In this document: positions 47,101 through 57,538 of the stretch, piece after piece
Layout: each line of letters starts with the position of its first letter
Position numbering within the stretch: the stretch's first letter is position 1
NCBI GenBank assembly: GCA_013397865.1
Contig: VZTI01002645.1
Coordinates: 42,027-106,026 of the forward strand
Direction of reading: 5' to 3'
Length of the DNA: 64,000 nt
Source of the DNA: Struthidea cinerea
Taxonomy: Eukaryota > Chordata > Aves > Passeriformes > Corcoracidae
Translations under genes and position numbers: made by a program
Notes under the pieces: model-generated
Told to the model about the DNA's origin: nothing
Database searches by the model: none
Seen by the model: only the letters and a program-made list of their open reading frames with translations

Positions 47101-48131
47101 ATCCCCTAAAACTGAGGTGCCTCTGTGTGAGCTGGGTCCCCAGGCTCCTGTTGGGGATGGAGGTGTGCTCAGCACAGTCAGTGGAGCCTGGAGAGCTGTT
47201 CAGTGGAGCAGGTGTTTGCTTCACTGCAGGGTCCTCTCCTGCTTTGGCTCCCCTGACTCCGACGGGAGTTCCGAGGCGCTTCTCAAACAGAGGTGTTTAA
47301 ACTCAAGTGTTTGCCTGGGTGAGGTCAACCCTGGCTGGCTGGTGTGCTTCACGTGCCTAAACCTACGTGCTTATACCTGACTGAAGGTCCTCTGCCATCA
47401 GCCAGCTGCCAATCCATCAGGATCAGGTTTTCCAACACGTGTTGGGCTGTATCTGCCAGCCCCACGTGGATGCCTTGGCCGTAGTGCTCCTGCAACATCA
47501 GCTCTCCTGCAGAGCTCAGGAGAGGTGGCTCTTGACAAGAACAGCACCGACTCCAGGTTCCCTTCCTGAGTTCCGTGGCCCTGTCCTGTTCAGTCAGCTC
47601 TAAGTCCAGGAGCATGACTACGAGCTGAGCCAGTTCCCGTTGGTGTCTTGCTTTCCCAACTCCTGTACAATGGGGGTTGTCTCCTTTTCCAGGTGGAGCA
47701 GATGCAAATGCGCTGGGGGAGGAGGAAGGGTTGAGGAAAGCCTGAACAGATGAATGACTGCAGTGTGCAGCCCTTTCCCAAGTATCCCAGCAATGTGTGC
47801 CCGTTTTGCTGATGGTGTGGGCATGAAATCAGGTGGAGGAGCTTTGTTTCACACGAACTCAGCTCTCACTTCTGGACGAGCAGTGAAATGGGACTTTACA
47901 CAAGGGAGGGCACGGGTGAGGGTTGGGGTTTCCTCCCCCTCCCCTCGGTGTTGAAATGTGTTCTGCACGCTTTTGTCTGACATTGTGGGATTTCTTGTGG
48001 ACTTGGCGAGACACTTTGGCACACAAAGCGTGACAGCCCTTACCCGAGCCATCCCAGCTGAGCACTATAACCAGCAACACATCTCCCCCTGTAACCCGTC
48101 ACCGCTTTGAATGCTACTGTGTATTATTGGA

Positions 48132-48150
48132 TTGCACTTGCAAAGTGCAA
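48132..48150. repeat. Inverted repeat with 8-bp perfect arms
   Basis: TTGCACTT, 3-base spacer GCA, AAGTGCAA. Just upstream is a TCF-type CTTTGAATG (about 48112), and about 70 bases downstream is octamer-like TTATGCATATTG. Confidence 0.9.
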
Positions 48151-48836
48151 AAAATCCTGGCTGTCACAGGAATGAAGTGTGACCATTGGACGGGCTCTGC
48201 CGAAGGCTGCAGTTATGCATATTGTCTTTCTAAAAATGTTTCTGGAATATCACAATTGGGCCAGGCCCCAGCTCAGAGTCCATGACCTATTGCATGGTTG
48301 CACATGGGGCTCAGCAGGATTTGTGCAGCCAAATAATTAAGAACCGGATGGTCAGGAAATGGACTGGAGCCAGTCCTCTGCTGTCAGGAGGCCACGACGT
48401 AGGCAGGTGCCATCGTGGGCATGGGGGGAGGTGGTTTTCTTCTTTTTTAGGTACCGTAGATGCCCAAAGGAAGGGCACTTTCAACAGTACCTTGTCAGGA
48501 CCCAACTCTGTAAAACAAACTCTGTTTTCACCTGGCTGTTTTAAGGGGTGGTTGTACCTTACCCATTTAAAGTCAAAATAAAACCTGATTTTGGGGAAGG
48601 GGCAGGGAGAGAGAATTAGAAATATAAATTTGTGTTATAATCTGGACAAAATATGGGGTATCTGTGGCTGTCCAAATAACATCTCTGCTCTCGTGTGGCC
48701 ATGGGGGTATCCCAGGTGTAGAATCTCTCTCTGGACAAGGGGAACTGGAACATTCCAATGCTGTTTCTGAGGAGATGGATGTGGCTTTGTGCCGTGAAGC
48801 TTCTTTACTGCAGCCTAATTTGAAAAGGATGGGATC

Positions 48837-48875
48837 CTTTGTTTAGCATCAGTCAGTTGATGATGCTAAACAAAG
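48837..48875. repeat. Hairpin with 15-bp perfect arms
   Basis: Arms CTTTGTTTAGCATCA and TGATGCTAAACAAAG are exactly complementary around a 9-base loop. Each arm holds a SOX/TCF-type AACAAAG and a forkhead-type TAAACA core, in mirrored orientation. It sits 500 bases before exon 4. Confidence 0.95.
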
Positions 48876-49135
48876 ATTACTTCTGCTCATATTTGGGTTT
48901 GGGGTCCTGTGGTACGGAGAAGGTTCCTACTGTCCACACTCCTGTTCTGGAGCATGTGCCACCCCACCCCTTTCCACTAAACCAACTTCTTCCACTTTTG
49001 TTCTATCTTATCTGCTTACTATTGACAAATAGGTGTTAAAATATGTATTAATCTCTTAGTTGCATCACAGTTTCAAATCTCCATCTGCACAATGAGTGGC
49101 AGCACTGGACAGTCTTTGTACACCTTTCTAGTATC

Positions 49136-49153
49136 CTTAATTAGCCAATTAAG
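49136..49153. repeat. Inverted repeat with homeodomain-type cores
   Basis: CTTAATT, spacer AGCC, AATTAAG, followed directly by CAAAG. Two TTAATT/AATTAA cores face each other in unique AT-rich sequence about 220 bases before exon 4. Confidence 0.9.
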
Positions 49154-49374
49154 CAAAGTTCTGGCAGGTAAATGTCATGATCTGTGAACTAAGAGCCTTT
49201 TGAAATAAGTATTTCCAGTAGGATGAGTTTTCTGTCTGCTTCCAACAGATACTTTGTGTATTGTCATCAGCTTTGTGTCCCTGAAGCGCCTTCTAGAAAA
49301 CGTTGTGTTTTACTTGGTGTCTTGATTTCTCCTGCCATGACTGATTCTCTTTGGGGCCGTGTGTGTGTCTGCAG

Positions 49375-49848
49375 GTCATCAAAGCTGGCGTGGAGACCAC
49401 CTGCAAATGCCACGGCGTGTCCGGGTCCTGCACCGTCCGAACGTGCTGGAGGCAGCTCTCCCCCTTCCACGAGATCGGGAAGCAGCTGAAGCAGAAGTAC
49501 GAGACCTCGCTCAAGGTGGGCAGCACCACCAACGAGGCCACAGGGGAAGGCGACATCTCCCCCCCTAAAAAATCCATCCCCGGCCACAGCGATCAAATCC
49601 CAAGGACTACGGATCTCGTCTACATTGACGACTCCCCGAGCTTCTGCCTGATGAGTCGCTATTCCCCCGGGACCTCGGGACGGAAGTGTTACAAGGACAA
49701 GAACTGCGACAGCATCTGCTGCGGCCGGGGGCACAACACGCAGAGCCGGGTGGTGACGCGCCCGTGCCAGTGCCAGGTGCGTTGGTGCTGCTACGTGGAG
49801 TGCAAGCAGTGCACCCAGAGAGAGGAGGTTTACACCTGCAAGGACTGA
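49375..49848 (+). CDS. WNT9A: WNT9A exon 4 (C-terminal Wnt domain and stop)
   Basis: This terminal coding exon starts after gtgtctgcag in phase 0 and ends at TGA 49846-49848 (157 residues). It begins VIKAGVETTCKCHGVSGSC. Ser codon 49420-49422 in CHGVSGSC is the position that Porcupine acylates with palmitoleate in Wnt proteins, which is needed for secretion and Frizzled binding. Next come TCWRQLSPFHEIGKQLK, a divergent linker (GEGDISPPKKSIPGHSDQ), and the cysteine-rich C-terminal domain with DDSPSFC, CCGRGHNTQ, and the C.CQVRWCCYVECKQC finger, ending YTCKD. The three visible exons give 331 full residues plus a shared Gly. Human WNT9A is 365 residues as I recall, leaving about 33 for the unseen first exon. 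The linker is where Wnt-9 proteins vary most. Confidence 0.97.
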   Translation, partial: VIKAGVETTCKCHGVSGSCTVRTCWRQLSPFHEIGKQLKQKYETSLKVGSTTNEATGEGDISPPKKSIPGHSDQIPRTTDLVYIDDSPSFCLMSRYSPGTSGRKCYKDKNCDSICCGRGHNTQSRVVTRPCQCQVRWCCYVECKQCTQREEVYTCKD

Positions 49849-51974
49849 CACGACCTGCGGCCTCTGCTGCACGGCCACCCCCGGGGATGGGCCAGCTTGG
49901 AGAACTGCCTATGGAGACAAACAGGGTTTGATTGACCTTCTGGGATCGGGAAGCTATGTTGAGACATAAGCACTTTGTAGGGTACAGGTGACCCAGCTGT
50001 GTTGCTGTTTTGGTTCTTTTTTTGTTTTGTTTGGTTTTTTGTTTTGTTTTTCCTGTAGACTGAATTTTCATGAGGTCCAACCGTGTGGAAATAAGTGCCT
50101 GTCACACTGGGGTTAGACACCAGTTGACCTTCACCTTCATCGTCTACGCAGTTTGACGGATCATTTCTCCTTGGAACATTGTTTCAGCCATCCTCCATGA
50201 ACTCCTGGGCTAAGATATTCCCTTTGGCATAAATATCCTGTACTTCTCTATTCCTGGAGCTCACCCAACTGCTTAGAGAGCTGCGCAGATACAAAAGATC
50301 TTTCTGCTCTGAGTGCAGGAAGCGGCCGCTTATTCCTCCTAAAACTGGAGCGGGATTTGTAGGGAATGATGGGTTCTTCCAGTGGAGTTTCCGCACATGG
50401 AGCAAACCAAGCTCTGACAAAGAGACCCACTGGGAGCATCAGCTCATTAATGGCAGCTCCGTATCCGCGTGCATTGTCACCAAGTACAGCTCGAAAACGT
50501 TGGGTCCACCACGCTGCAGATGGAAATAGATCCAAGAAACGAGGTTGGGAAGACAGCAGTACACCAGACGTGCCTGTCCCCTTCAGTCCAATCCCATGTT
50601 CTTTATTTAAAACAATTCCCCCAAATGCAGGTTCTTTAGCACTATCGCTGTCTTAAATTTAATTTTTTTTTTTTTTTTAACCACTAGATACTTTCGTTTC
50701 ATTTTCACTTCGTGCATGATTTATTTCTCTCTCCTCTTCCCACCTCTTGCTGATGGAATTCACCCTGTGGTAACTGCTTCAGAAATCCCAACTGGAACTT
50801 GTTGAGTCTTACGCCAGCTGAATTTGGACGCGTTTCTCTTGAGTAGAACAAGAGAAATCCGAGTGCATCTTGGAACCCGGGGCTGTCTTGCGTTGTGGAG
50901 CAGCCGTTCTGGCCCGGATCAGACCTCTGGAGGAGTTGACTTTTCTTTCCTAGGTCATCATTCCATTTACTCTAAACCATGGCAGTGGTACATGACACAA
51001 GCTGTATGTAAACCCTATGACCTTAAGATGATTTTTTTTTTATTTTTTTTTTTTTAACCACTAGATCGAAAACTGTATTTTAAAAATGCATCTGCTAAAT
51101 CCTAACAAACTCGTGGATTTGGAATAACCAATCAACACAGAGACAACCTGAGAGAAGCCAGAAATTTGACTGCAGGGGTTGATCACTCCAACACTGTGGA
51201 ACACGTGGCAACCTCCAGCATTTCTTTTTCCCTTGGAAGAGGAGATTTACAATCCAGGACTTGACATGCCAATATTCTTCATATAAAAGTGGATTGCAGG
51301 CAGCCAGCGAATGCCTGAACAAAGCTTTCTGAGGAAAAAATGGGGCGCAGAGGGTGTTTTGTTTGATTTTTGGTAGCAATTTTTGCTTGTCCAGTAGTAG
51401 CAATTTCCACCAAGTTTCTATAAGTCACTGATCTGGTATTCAAAAGAGGAGATTTTCAGCCAGTAGTAAAAATTAGCAAAACAAAACGAGAGCAATTTCC
51501 CAAGATGGACCATTATTTTTCAAAGTCTTTTTTTCCTTATTTTTATTTAATTTTTAATTTCCCCCTCCCAAATTGTAGCCACTAGTATTTAAGCTGTTCA
51601 CGTGCATCTACTGGGAGGAGAAAAGCTAGATTTTGGGTTTTCTTGGTAGCAAATATCTGCTGTCCAGCCTGGCTCGTTGGCATCAAATCTTGAGGTGGGG
51701 GCATGGGGAGGGACAGGGTGTTACTGTTTAATAGCACCACGGTCCTGCAAAGTGAAGCAAAATGTCTCTTTTTTGGTGTTTCTTTATTTGCTGTACAATT
51801 CTGGAGGTTGGGATAATGCTGGAGGAGGAGGAGGAGGCGTAATCCACACGTGGAATTCTCACCTTCCACCCCGGCAAAGCACCGGGAAGGTCTCACAGCT
51901 TTTGGGAAAGTCACCCCCGAGCAGTTTATCTAACGGTTTAAAAAATAAATTGCCTAGAAACCTATTATTCAGTG

Positions 51975-51982
51975 TGTATATA
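51975..51982 (+). promoter_or_regulatory. Pumilio-type element in 3'UTR
   Basis: TGTATATA matches the PUM consensus TGTANATA in the sense strand of the predicted 3'UTR. It lies beside a TA-rich microsatellite, so it could also be a by-product of that repeat. Confidence 0.35.
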
Positions 51983-52010
51983 TAGACACATATACACACC
52001 CTGACACATA

Positions 52011-52032
52011 AATATATATATATATATATATA
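52011..52032. repeat. (TA)n microsatellite in 3'UTR
   Basis: Alternating TA run after a TATACACA-rich stretch. Confidence 0.9.
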
Positions 52033-52044
52033 AATATTGAACAT

Positions 52045-52053
52045 TTATTTATT
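52045..52053 (+). promoter_or_regulatory. AU-rich element nonamer in 3'UTR
   Basis: TTATTTATT is the AU-rich nonamer that can recruit mRNA-destabilising proteins. It occurs in the sense strand of the predicted 3'UTR. Confidence 0.4.
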
Positions 52054-52380
52054 GTAAAGCCCTTCAGAAGGACCTTCATATGGTTTCAATGTGGTATTAT
52101 GTTAAATTCTCTTTCTCCCTCTGTCTCTCTCTCACACGTATGTGCAAACTCACTGTTACATTTTTGTGTGTGCTAGAATAGCTCTTCCCCTCCAAAGTAA
52201 NAACCTAGGTGGATATTTCTCAAATGCATTGTTTTCCTACAAGATTATTTCATTCTCTTTGCTTCTTACTACTTTTTCTGATGCTTTCACGTATTTTGCA
52301 TTGATACAGAAAATCCAGTAGCTTGTCACTGTAAGCCATCAGAGGACAGTGTGTTTTGCTTTCTTCACCATCAGCAGTTC

Positions 52381-52424
52381 AATTATTATTATTATTAATT
52401 ATTATTATTATTATTATTATTATT
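52381..52424. repeat. (ATT)n microsatellite in 3'UTR
   Basis: About 14 ATT units with one phase shift near 52397. Confidence 0.95.
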
Positions 52425-52778
52425 GTTATATTTAAACCATGGGCCTCATTTTCCTCCTTTTCACTGGTGTCTCTGTCTCCGTTGACCTCGCTGGAGTAAC
52501 TCCACATTGCACTGGTGTGAGAGGAGAATGAGTCCCTAGAAGCAGAAGAGGAGGGGAGTGTTGGCATGGATATCCTGGTGGAGAAAACGCCGGGATGGGA
52601 TGGGATAGGGAAGCTTGGTGTGTTCGGCAGTGTCGGGGAGAGAGAGATGGGTGGGAAATAAGGCAGATTGTCCAAGCTTGACTAGAAGAAAGCAGCAAAG
52701 AGTGAATGAACTACTGAGTGAAAGAGCTCTTCTGTGTATTATAACTCACGCACTGAAGCCTGGATGCTTTCTGTAAGT

Positions 52779-52835
52779 ATTAAAAAAAAAAAAAAAAAAG
52801 ACAAAAAGAAAAAAAAAAGACAAAAAAAATCAATA
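52779..52835. repeat. A-rich tract in 3'UTR
   Basis: Poly-A blocks broken by GAC and GAA. A likely site of internal oligo-dT priming in cDNA data, so a 3' end placed here should be doubted. Confidence 0.85.
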
Positions 52836-52900
52836 ACAAAAAAACCCCACCACAAACTGTATTTATGTTCATGTGGATATATTGCTTGCCTGTTATATAT

Positions 52901-52908
52901 TGTAAATA
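52901..52908 (+). promoter_or_regulatory. Pumilio-type element in distal 3'UTR
   Basis: TGTAAATA fits the PUM consensus. It lies in non-repetitive sequence downstream of the A-rich tract and is a cleaner candidate than the one at 51975. Confidence 0.4.
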
Positions 52909-53968
52909 GCAAGGTTTATTCTCCTGTGGTTAAAAACAAAAAATTATAAATAACTAAATAGTAGCGAGGCACATGTGTTAAATGTATAGGCAGTGTATAA
53001 AATATACTAACACTCTGAAATCAGGAGAACTTGTCTTCTTGGCCTTTTGACCTAGGGTGGTAAAACAAATGTGGGTTATTTTTCTTCTCCCCCCTGCACT
53101 ACGCTGTGGGTGTGTTTTGGGTGGGGGGTCTTTAGTTCCAGCGTTTTCCAATGTTTGCCTTATCGTCGAAGAAGGAGTGGGGGGAAAAGCCTCCTTTTGG
53201 AAAAATCCAGCGGACCTTAAGTAGGAGCTGGGAGAGAAGATGTCAAACCATCTCAAAACCCTTTGGAGTGCTAGGCCTGGGTTTTCTGATGGTGAGAGAT
53301 GTGTTGGAGTTGAATTAACTCGTGGAGTAGGAGCTTGTCCTTGTGCTACTCCATCCACAAGCCTGCAAAACCCTAAATAAGAGACTGGGAACTCCCATAT
53401 AAAACAGGTCCTGTAAATCCTTTTTGTCCCAGCTGGATTAAACTGGATTTTTCCAGAGGGGCTGATTCTGCCACACCATTGGATCTCCAGTGCAATTCAG
53501 TGAAATTGCTCGGTTTTGTAAAACTACTTCAGCAGTGCATTTGGGTCCCTGAACTTTTTCATGGTGTCATTTCATATCTATAAAAAGAAAAGTGCAAAAC
53601 AACTTTCCCCCTTTTGTTGTCCCCAGAGAAACAGGATTTTGCTCAGCTGTAACTGGAGAAGGACGGATGGGTGGAGGGGAGATCTCTGGTTCCTGACCCC
53701 CTTTCACCCCCTGTCCCCCCAAAAGTGTCAAAGTGTTGGTTCTCCTAAGCTGATCCAGCCAGATCAGTTTTGGGGTGGGGGGGGTGCAACCATTATTTAT
53801 ATAACTTTTTTATTAATTTTTTTAAAAAGAGACGTTAGCTGATGGAAGAATATTTTTATTGAATAGTGCATTTTAGTTATGTCAGAAATATAAAAAAAAA
53901 TATATAATATTTTTGTAAACAAGGCAAACTGAAAACGTTTGCTGTTTTATATTAGAATTTTCTATTAA

Positions 53969-53978
53969 AATAAATAAA
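53969..53978 (+). terminator. WNT9A: Tandem AATAAA poly(A) signals of WNT9A
   Basis: Two overlapping-range AATAAA hexamers sit at 53969-53974 and 53973-53978, with cleavage expected 10-30 bases later. AT-rich sequence before and GT-containing sequence after (attgttgcacccgtc) fit a vertebrate cleavage site. This is the best candidate for the main 3' end. Confidence 0.65.
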
Positions 53979-55159
53979 AAACCCACAGAAATAATTGTTG
54001 CACCCGTCATCTGTTTTTTAACAAGCTTCTATTCTGTGTGACTGACTCATTTATGCCGGATGTGGAGAAATGCAAAACAAGTCCTAAACATTACGTTCTC
54101 CTTATCTTCCAGTTACCGAAACCTCCAGCTGGTGAAACAAGCAGTGTTTAATCAAAGGGGATTTTTAATTATTATAATTACTGACACTAAAAATGAGTTA
54201 TGAAAAATGAGTAGCTTGTAACGGAAATATAAAAAAATCTACCCCAAAATTTCAAGCTTACCCTTTTTTAGCTGAACATCCTGATATTGAGATGGGTCTG
54301 GATGGAGGAAATCCCAAATCTATTCGCAATAACCGGGGATTTGCCATTGAGCTCCGTTGGCCTGGGAAGAAACAACTCTTAAAAAGGTGGCTGGGGAAAA
54401 TAAAACCATAATCGGAGTACATGGGAAAGTTAAGTGAAAAGGACCAAATTCCAGGCTTGACTCAACACAAGCAACTTTTATCTATTTGAATGGGGCAGTG
54501 TAAAACTGGGGAGCTGGGGATTTGATCTGCTCTGGTTCAGGAAGTTTGTCCTTCACCTTGGGAAGCAGGGAATGATTTATGGACCCCCTGTTTTCTAAAG
54601 AACTTTTGCGATTGCTGGTTTGGAGACCTGAGCAGGGGCTAAAATACTTTCTGAGGAGTTTTTGTTGTCAGCCAGCCCGTTGACATCTGCCTTCCTTCAG
54701 CCCAGGTCTGTAATTCCTTTGTCCATCGTTTTTCAGCTGCCCTGTTTTAGGGAACATACAGTCGGGTGCTTTGGCTGGGGTAGGGTTGGATGAGACCCCA
54801 GATGAAGGGACAGATTTCTCAAGGGTACTTTCATGGAGTAGATGCTGCTTAAGGTGATTTTCTGGTGGATTATGGTGCCTGTGAAAAATTCCTCAGCTGA
54901 TGCTGCAGTAAAATCCGGTCTGTTCTGTACCCGATGGAACAGGTGCAGTAAAGCTCCTCATTCCCGGTTTATCCAGCTCTGCGGGCACATCTGTTGGGTT
55001 GAGTCTGGCTTCCGTGGCCAGCTCATCCTGGATTTCAGTTTTTAGGATGCTAATTAGGTGATGACTTTTAGAAAGTGATGTTTTCCCACAGGAAATCCAA
55101 GATAGGGCCTTTCTGGACCACATTGCTCAGTATGGCACAGGATCAGGTCCAGAGGGATC

Positions 55160-55215
55160 AATGGCATGTTTGGGGTTGGAAGGGATCTTGAAGATCATCT
55201 CGCTCCAGACTCCTG
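55160..55215 (-). mobile_element. Short CR1 3' terminus
   Basis: GGGGTTGGAAGGGATCTTGA followed by AGATCATCTCGCTCCAG matches the antisense CR1 end. Confidence 0.75.
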
Positions 55216-55349
55216 GTTGAATCTGGTCAATGCCTGGCCGTGGCTATTACCACTGAATAGCTTTCAGATTTATTTTTCACTGACTAACATTGGATTTGAC
55301 CAAATTATTTACAAGTTCCACAAAGAGAATATTTCTGAACAGAGCAAAC

Positions 55350-55369
55350 AAAAAAAAAAAAAAAAAAAA
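55350..55369. repeat. Poly-A tract
   Basis: An A run after AT-rich sequence. It could be a retrotransposed tail, but no parent element was recognised upstream. Confidence 0.8.
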
Positions 55370-56241
55370 TAGGGAATCTCGAGGCTTTGTGGGTGGGGAG
55401 GAAAAGAAAATGGATTTGGCAGCACAGTTTACCTCTGGCTTTCTGTAACCACAATTCCTCAGGTGCAGGGAGCGAGTGGGGTGTGAGACCAGAAGTGTCT
55501 CACATCGAATTCACCTGTCAGGGGAAACATCGGAATTTTGCCTTTTTCTCAGTTGCTGCTGAGTGTTTTCAGAAATGGGGAAAATCCTTCTTAGCACTGG
55601 GCAAGGTGAGCCAAAAGGACAGGAGATTCCTCCCCTCAGGAATGCTGGGAAAGGTGTTGGCATTGATGTGCCATGGGTCTGGAATCATCCCCCCTTAGAT
55701 AAGGAGCCCGTGGTCTGCAATCAGTGGAGGCACCTCTGGAAGGCATTTGGCCCATGCGGAGGTGCCAGTTTTCCCTGCTGACAGTAGAAGGGGATAAAGA
55801 CACGCAGGTTCAGAGAGGTGGGATTGAATTCAGGAAAATCGAGATACGTGTGGATAATCCTTCCAGCTCCCCTTGGGCACGGACCCATCTGGAACAGCCA
55901 CCACCAAACCAGCCCAGGAATTTCCCTTGGACCACCCCATCTTTAACAATTTGAAGCAGGAATGTAAAGTCTAGGATTTGTTTTGCACACCTGGGATGGC
56001 ATTTCCTTTTTAAAGGGAGGTGGGAATACTAACATGAAGGATTAGTATTTTTCTTGTTTTTCTTTTTGTTTTGTTTTTGTTTATTTTCCAATGTCTTATG
56101 GGAGCCTAAGTTATTTTTCTCTACCTCATATGTACAGCTTGTAGGTATAAATCTGATTCTGAGTGACTGTTGAGAATGTATTTAAGTTATTTAACATCTT
56201 TGTATAACAAAAAAAAAAAAAAAAGCCAGAACAAATGAAAC

Positions 56242-56247
56242 AATAAA
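56242..56247 (+). terminator. Possible distal poly(A) signal
   Basis: An AATAAA lies in a 200-base AT-rich stretch (56040-56270) with T-rich runs, a poly-A block at 56210-56224 and a following ttgaagagtgctcctcttt. It resembles a 3'UTR end. It could give an extended WNT9A transcript or belong to an unrelated noncoding RNA. Confidence 0.3.
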
Positions 56248-56615
56248 TGTATTTTAAATTATACTTGAAGAGTGCTCCTCTTTCTTCACATCCGTTGGGA
56301 AAGTCTGTGTCCAGTGGTTGTGGGAGACCCTTCCTTCAGCCTTATTCCTGAACCTAAGCCTGGCCTTGGGGCTAATTTAAACCCCAAAAGTGGTGCCTTG
56401 AGCTGCAGAAATGCCTCTCCGTCCATTTCCCATGTGTTAGACAAGCTCAGGAGGCTGAGGGACTCCATCAGCTTCCCATGGGATCCCACGGCCATCATAC
56501 TTTGCTGGAGAAGTCAGGATACCTTGGCACAGTGTCACTGCCAGGATGTGATTCCAAAATAACTGGCTGGAGCTCAGAATAGGTTGGATGTGGCCAAATT
56601 TAGTCTGGGTGAATG

Positions 56616-56638
56616 ACAACAATTAAAAAAATTGTTGT
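56616..56638. repeat. Inverted repeat with 9-bp arms
   Basis: ACAACAATT, A5 spacer, AATTGTTGT. Low complexity, so probably without function. Confidence 0.85.
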
Positions 56639-56744
56639 TATCCCAGGCTACACATTGACTTGATCAAACGTGCTTTTCTTCACAACGGCTTCCTGGAGCT
56701 GTTTAGTTCCTCAGAGTCATTGCAGCTGAGCTTTAAATTACCAG

Positions 56745-56943
56745 ATTTGGGAGGCACCCACAAGGATCATCCAGTCCAACTCCTGACACCCCAACAATCC
56801 CACCCTGGGCATGCCTGGGAGCGCTGTCCAAATGCTCCTGGAGCTCTGGCAGCCTCGGGGCTGTGCCCATTCCCTGGGGAGCCTGGGCAGTGCCCCAGCA
56901 CCCTCTGGGGGGAGAACCTTTCCCTGATATTCAGCCTAAGCCT
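56745..56943 (-). mobile_element. CR1 LINE 3' fragment, divergent subfamily
   Basis: Antisense: CCACAAGGATCATCCAGTCC, CAACTCCTGACACCCCAAC, GCGCTGTCCAAATGCTCC and TTCCCTGATATTCAGCCTAA. It meets a sense CR1 end at 56944. Confidence 0.9.
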
Positions 56944-56996
56944 TGGACCAGGATGATCTTTAAGGTCCCCTCCAACCCAGACCATTGTATGATTCC
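56944..56996 (+). mobile_element. CR1 LINE 3' terminus
   Basis: GGATGATCTTTAAGGTCCCC, then CCAACCCAGACCATTGTATG and ATTCC. It lies directly against the oppositely oriented copy on its left. Confidence 0.85.
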
Positions 56997-57441
56997 ATTA
57001 CTTTCAAAACTCTTGACTTGCTTCTCCAAAGGGTTTCCCAAAGTCCCTTTGGTTTTGCGATTCTCTCCTTCCCATGCACGCAAAATTCTTGCATTTACTC
57101 ATTTATTTTACCTTCCAGACTCATTTCCTGCGGTGGGAAAAGCACCCAGGCTTTTAATCCACCCTTTCAGAGCTGGTTCCTTTCCACAGAATCAGCGCTG
57201 CTCATCCTCAAACAGAAATGCTGGATCTTTATCCAGGATTGTGCTGGCGTTGGGATGGCATCCCCCTGTTGTTCTCCTCGCAGATTATTACCCACCCAAG
57301 GAAATGTTTACTAAATCACTGGAAACTCTGCACAACCAATGCTCCTCCCGCTTTTGCTTTGCTTTGTCCCTCCTTGTGACGAGAAATATCAGCTCGAAGC
57401 TCTGAGGAACTGGGCAAACGCTTTGGTCCAGGTATTTTTCA

Positions 57442-57538
57442 CACAATCATGGAATGGTTTGGGTTGGAAGGGAGCTCAAGGATTACCTAATTCCCATCCC
57501 CCTGCCATGGGCACCTTCCACTAAACCAGGCTGCTCGG
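57442..57538 (-). mobile_element. CR1 LINE 3' terminus
   Basis: Antisense: AATCATGGAATGGTTTGGGT, TGGAAGGGAGCTCAAGG and CCCCCTGCCATGGGC, then a small deletion before CACCTTCCACTAAACC. Confidence 0.9.

Larger units (their letters stand above)
48090..49160. promoter_or_regulatory. Candidate regulatory region before exon 4
   Basis: A roughly 1 kb CR1-free stretch holding three perfect-arm inverted repeats (48132, 48837, 49136) and octamer, SOX/TCF, forkhead and homeodomain-type cores. The clustering is suggestive only; individual motifs this short are common by chance. Confidence 0.3.
39355..49374 (+). other. WNT9A: WNT9A intron 3
   Basis: This 10.0 kb intron runs from GTGCGT to GTGTCTGCAG. CR1 content is low (40060-40192 and 43718-43800) with one MIR-like relic near 44105. 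The repeat-poor parts 42640-43330, 44220-44520 and 48090-49160 are AT-rich and motif-dense and look like candidate regulatory DNA. The stretches 40200-42600 and 44800-48080 showed no recognisable gene or repeat. Confidence 0.9.
49849..53996 (+). other. WNT9A: WNT9A 3' untranslated region (predicted)
   Basis: This follows the TGA directly and runs about 4.1 kb to just past a double AATAAA at 53969-53978. No CR1 is visible inside it, and it is increasingly AT-rich. It contains Pumilio-type TGTATATA (51975) and TGTAAATA (52901), an AU-rich nonamer TTATTTATT (52045), TA and ATT microsatellites, and an A-rich tract at 52780-52835. Such content fits a long, post-transcriptionally regulated 3'UTR. 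The exact end is inferred; no transcript evidence is available. Confidence 0.7.
53997..56740. other. Downstream flank without recognised gene
   Basis: Unique sequence with one short CR1 terminus, poly-A tracts at 55350 and 56210, and a possible distal poly(A) signal. No coding exon was recognised on either strand. Confidence 0.6.

Noticed and set aside
48837..48875. The hairpin as a microRNA precursor
   Set aside because: A 15-bp stem is too short for a typical precursor; the flanks do not extend the pairing.
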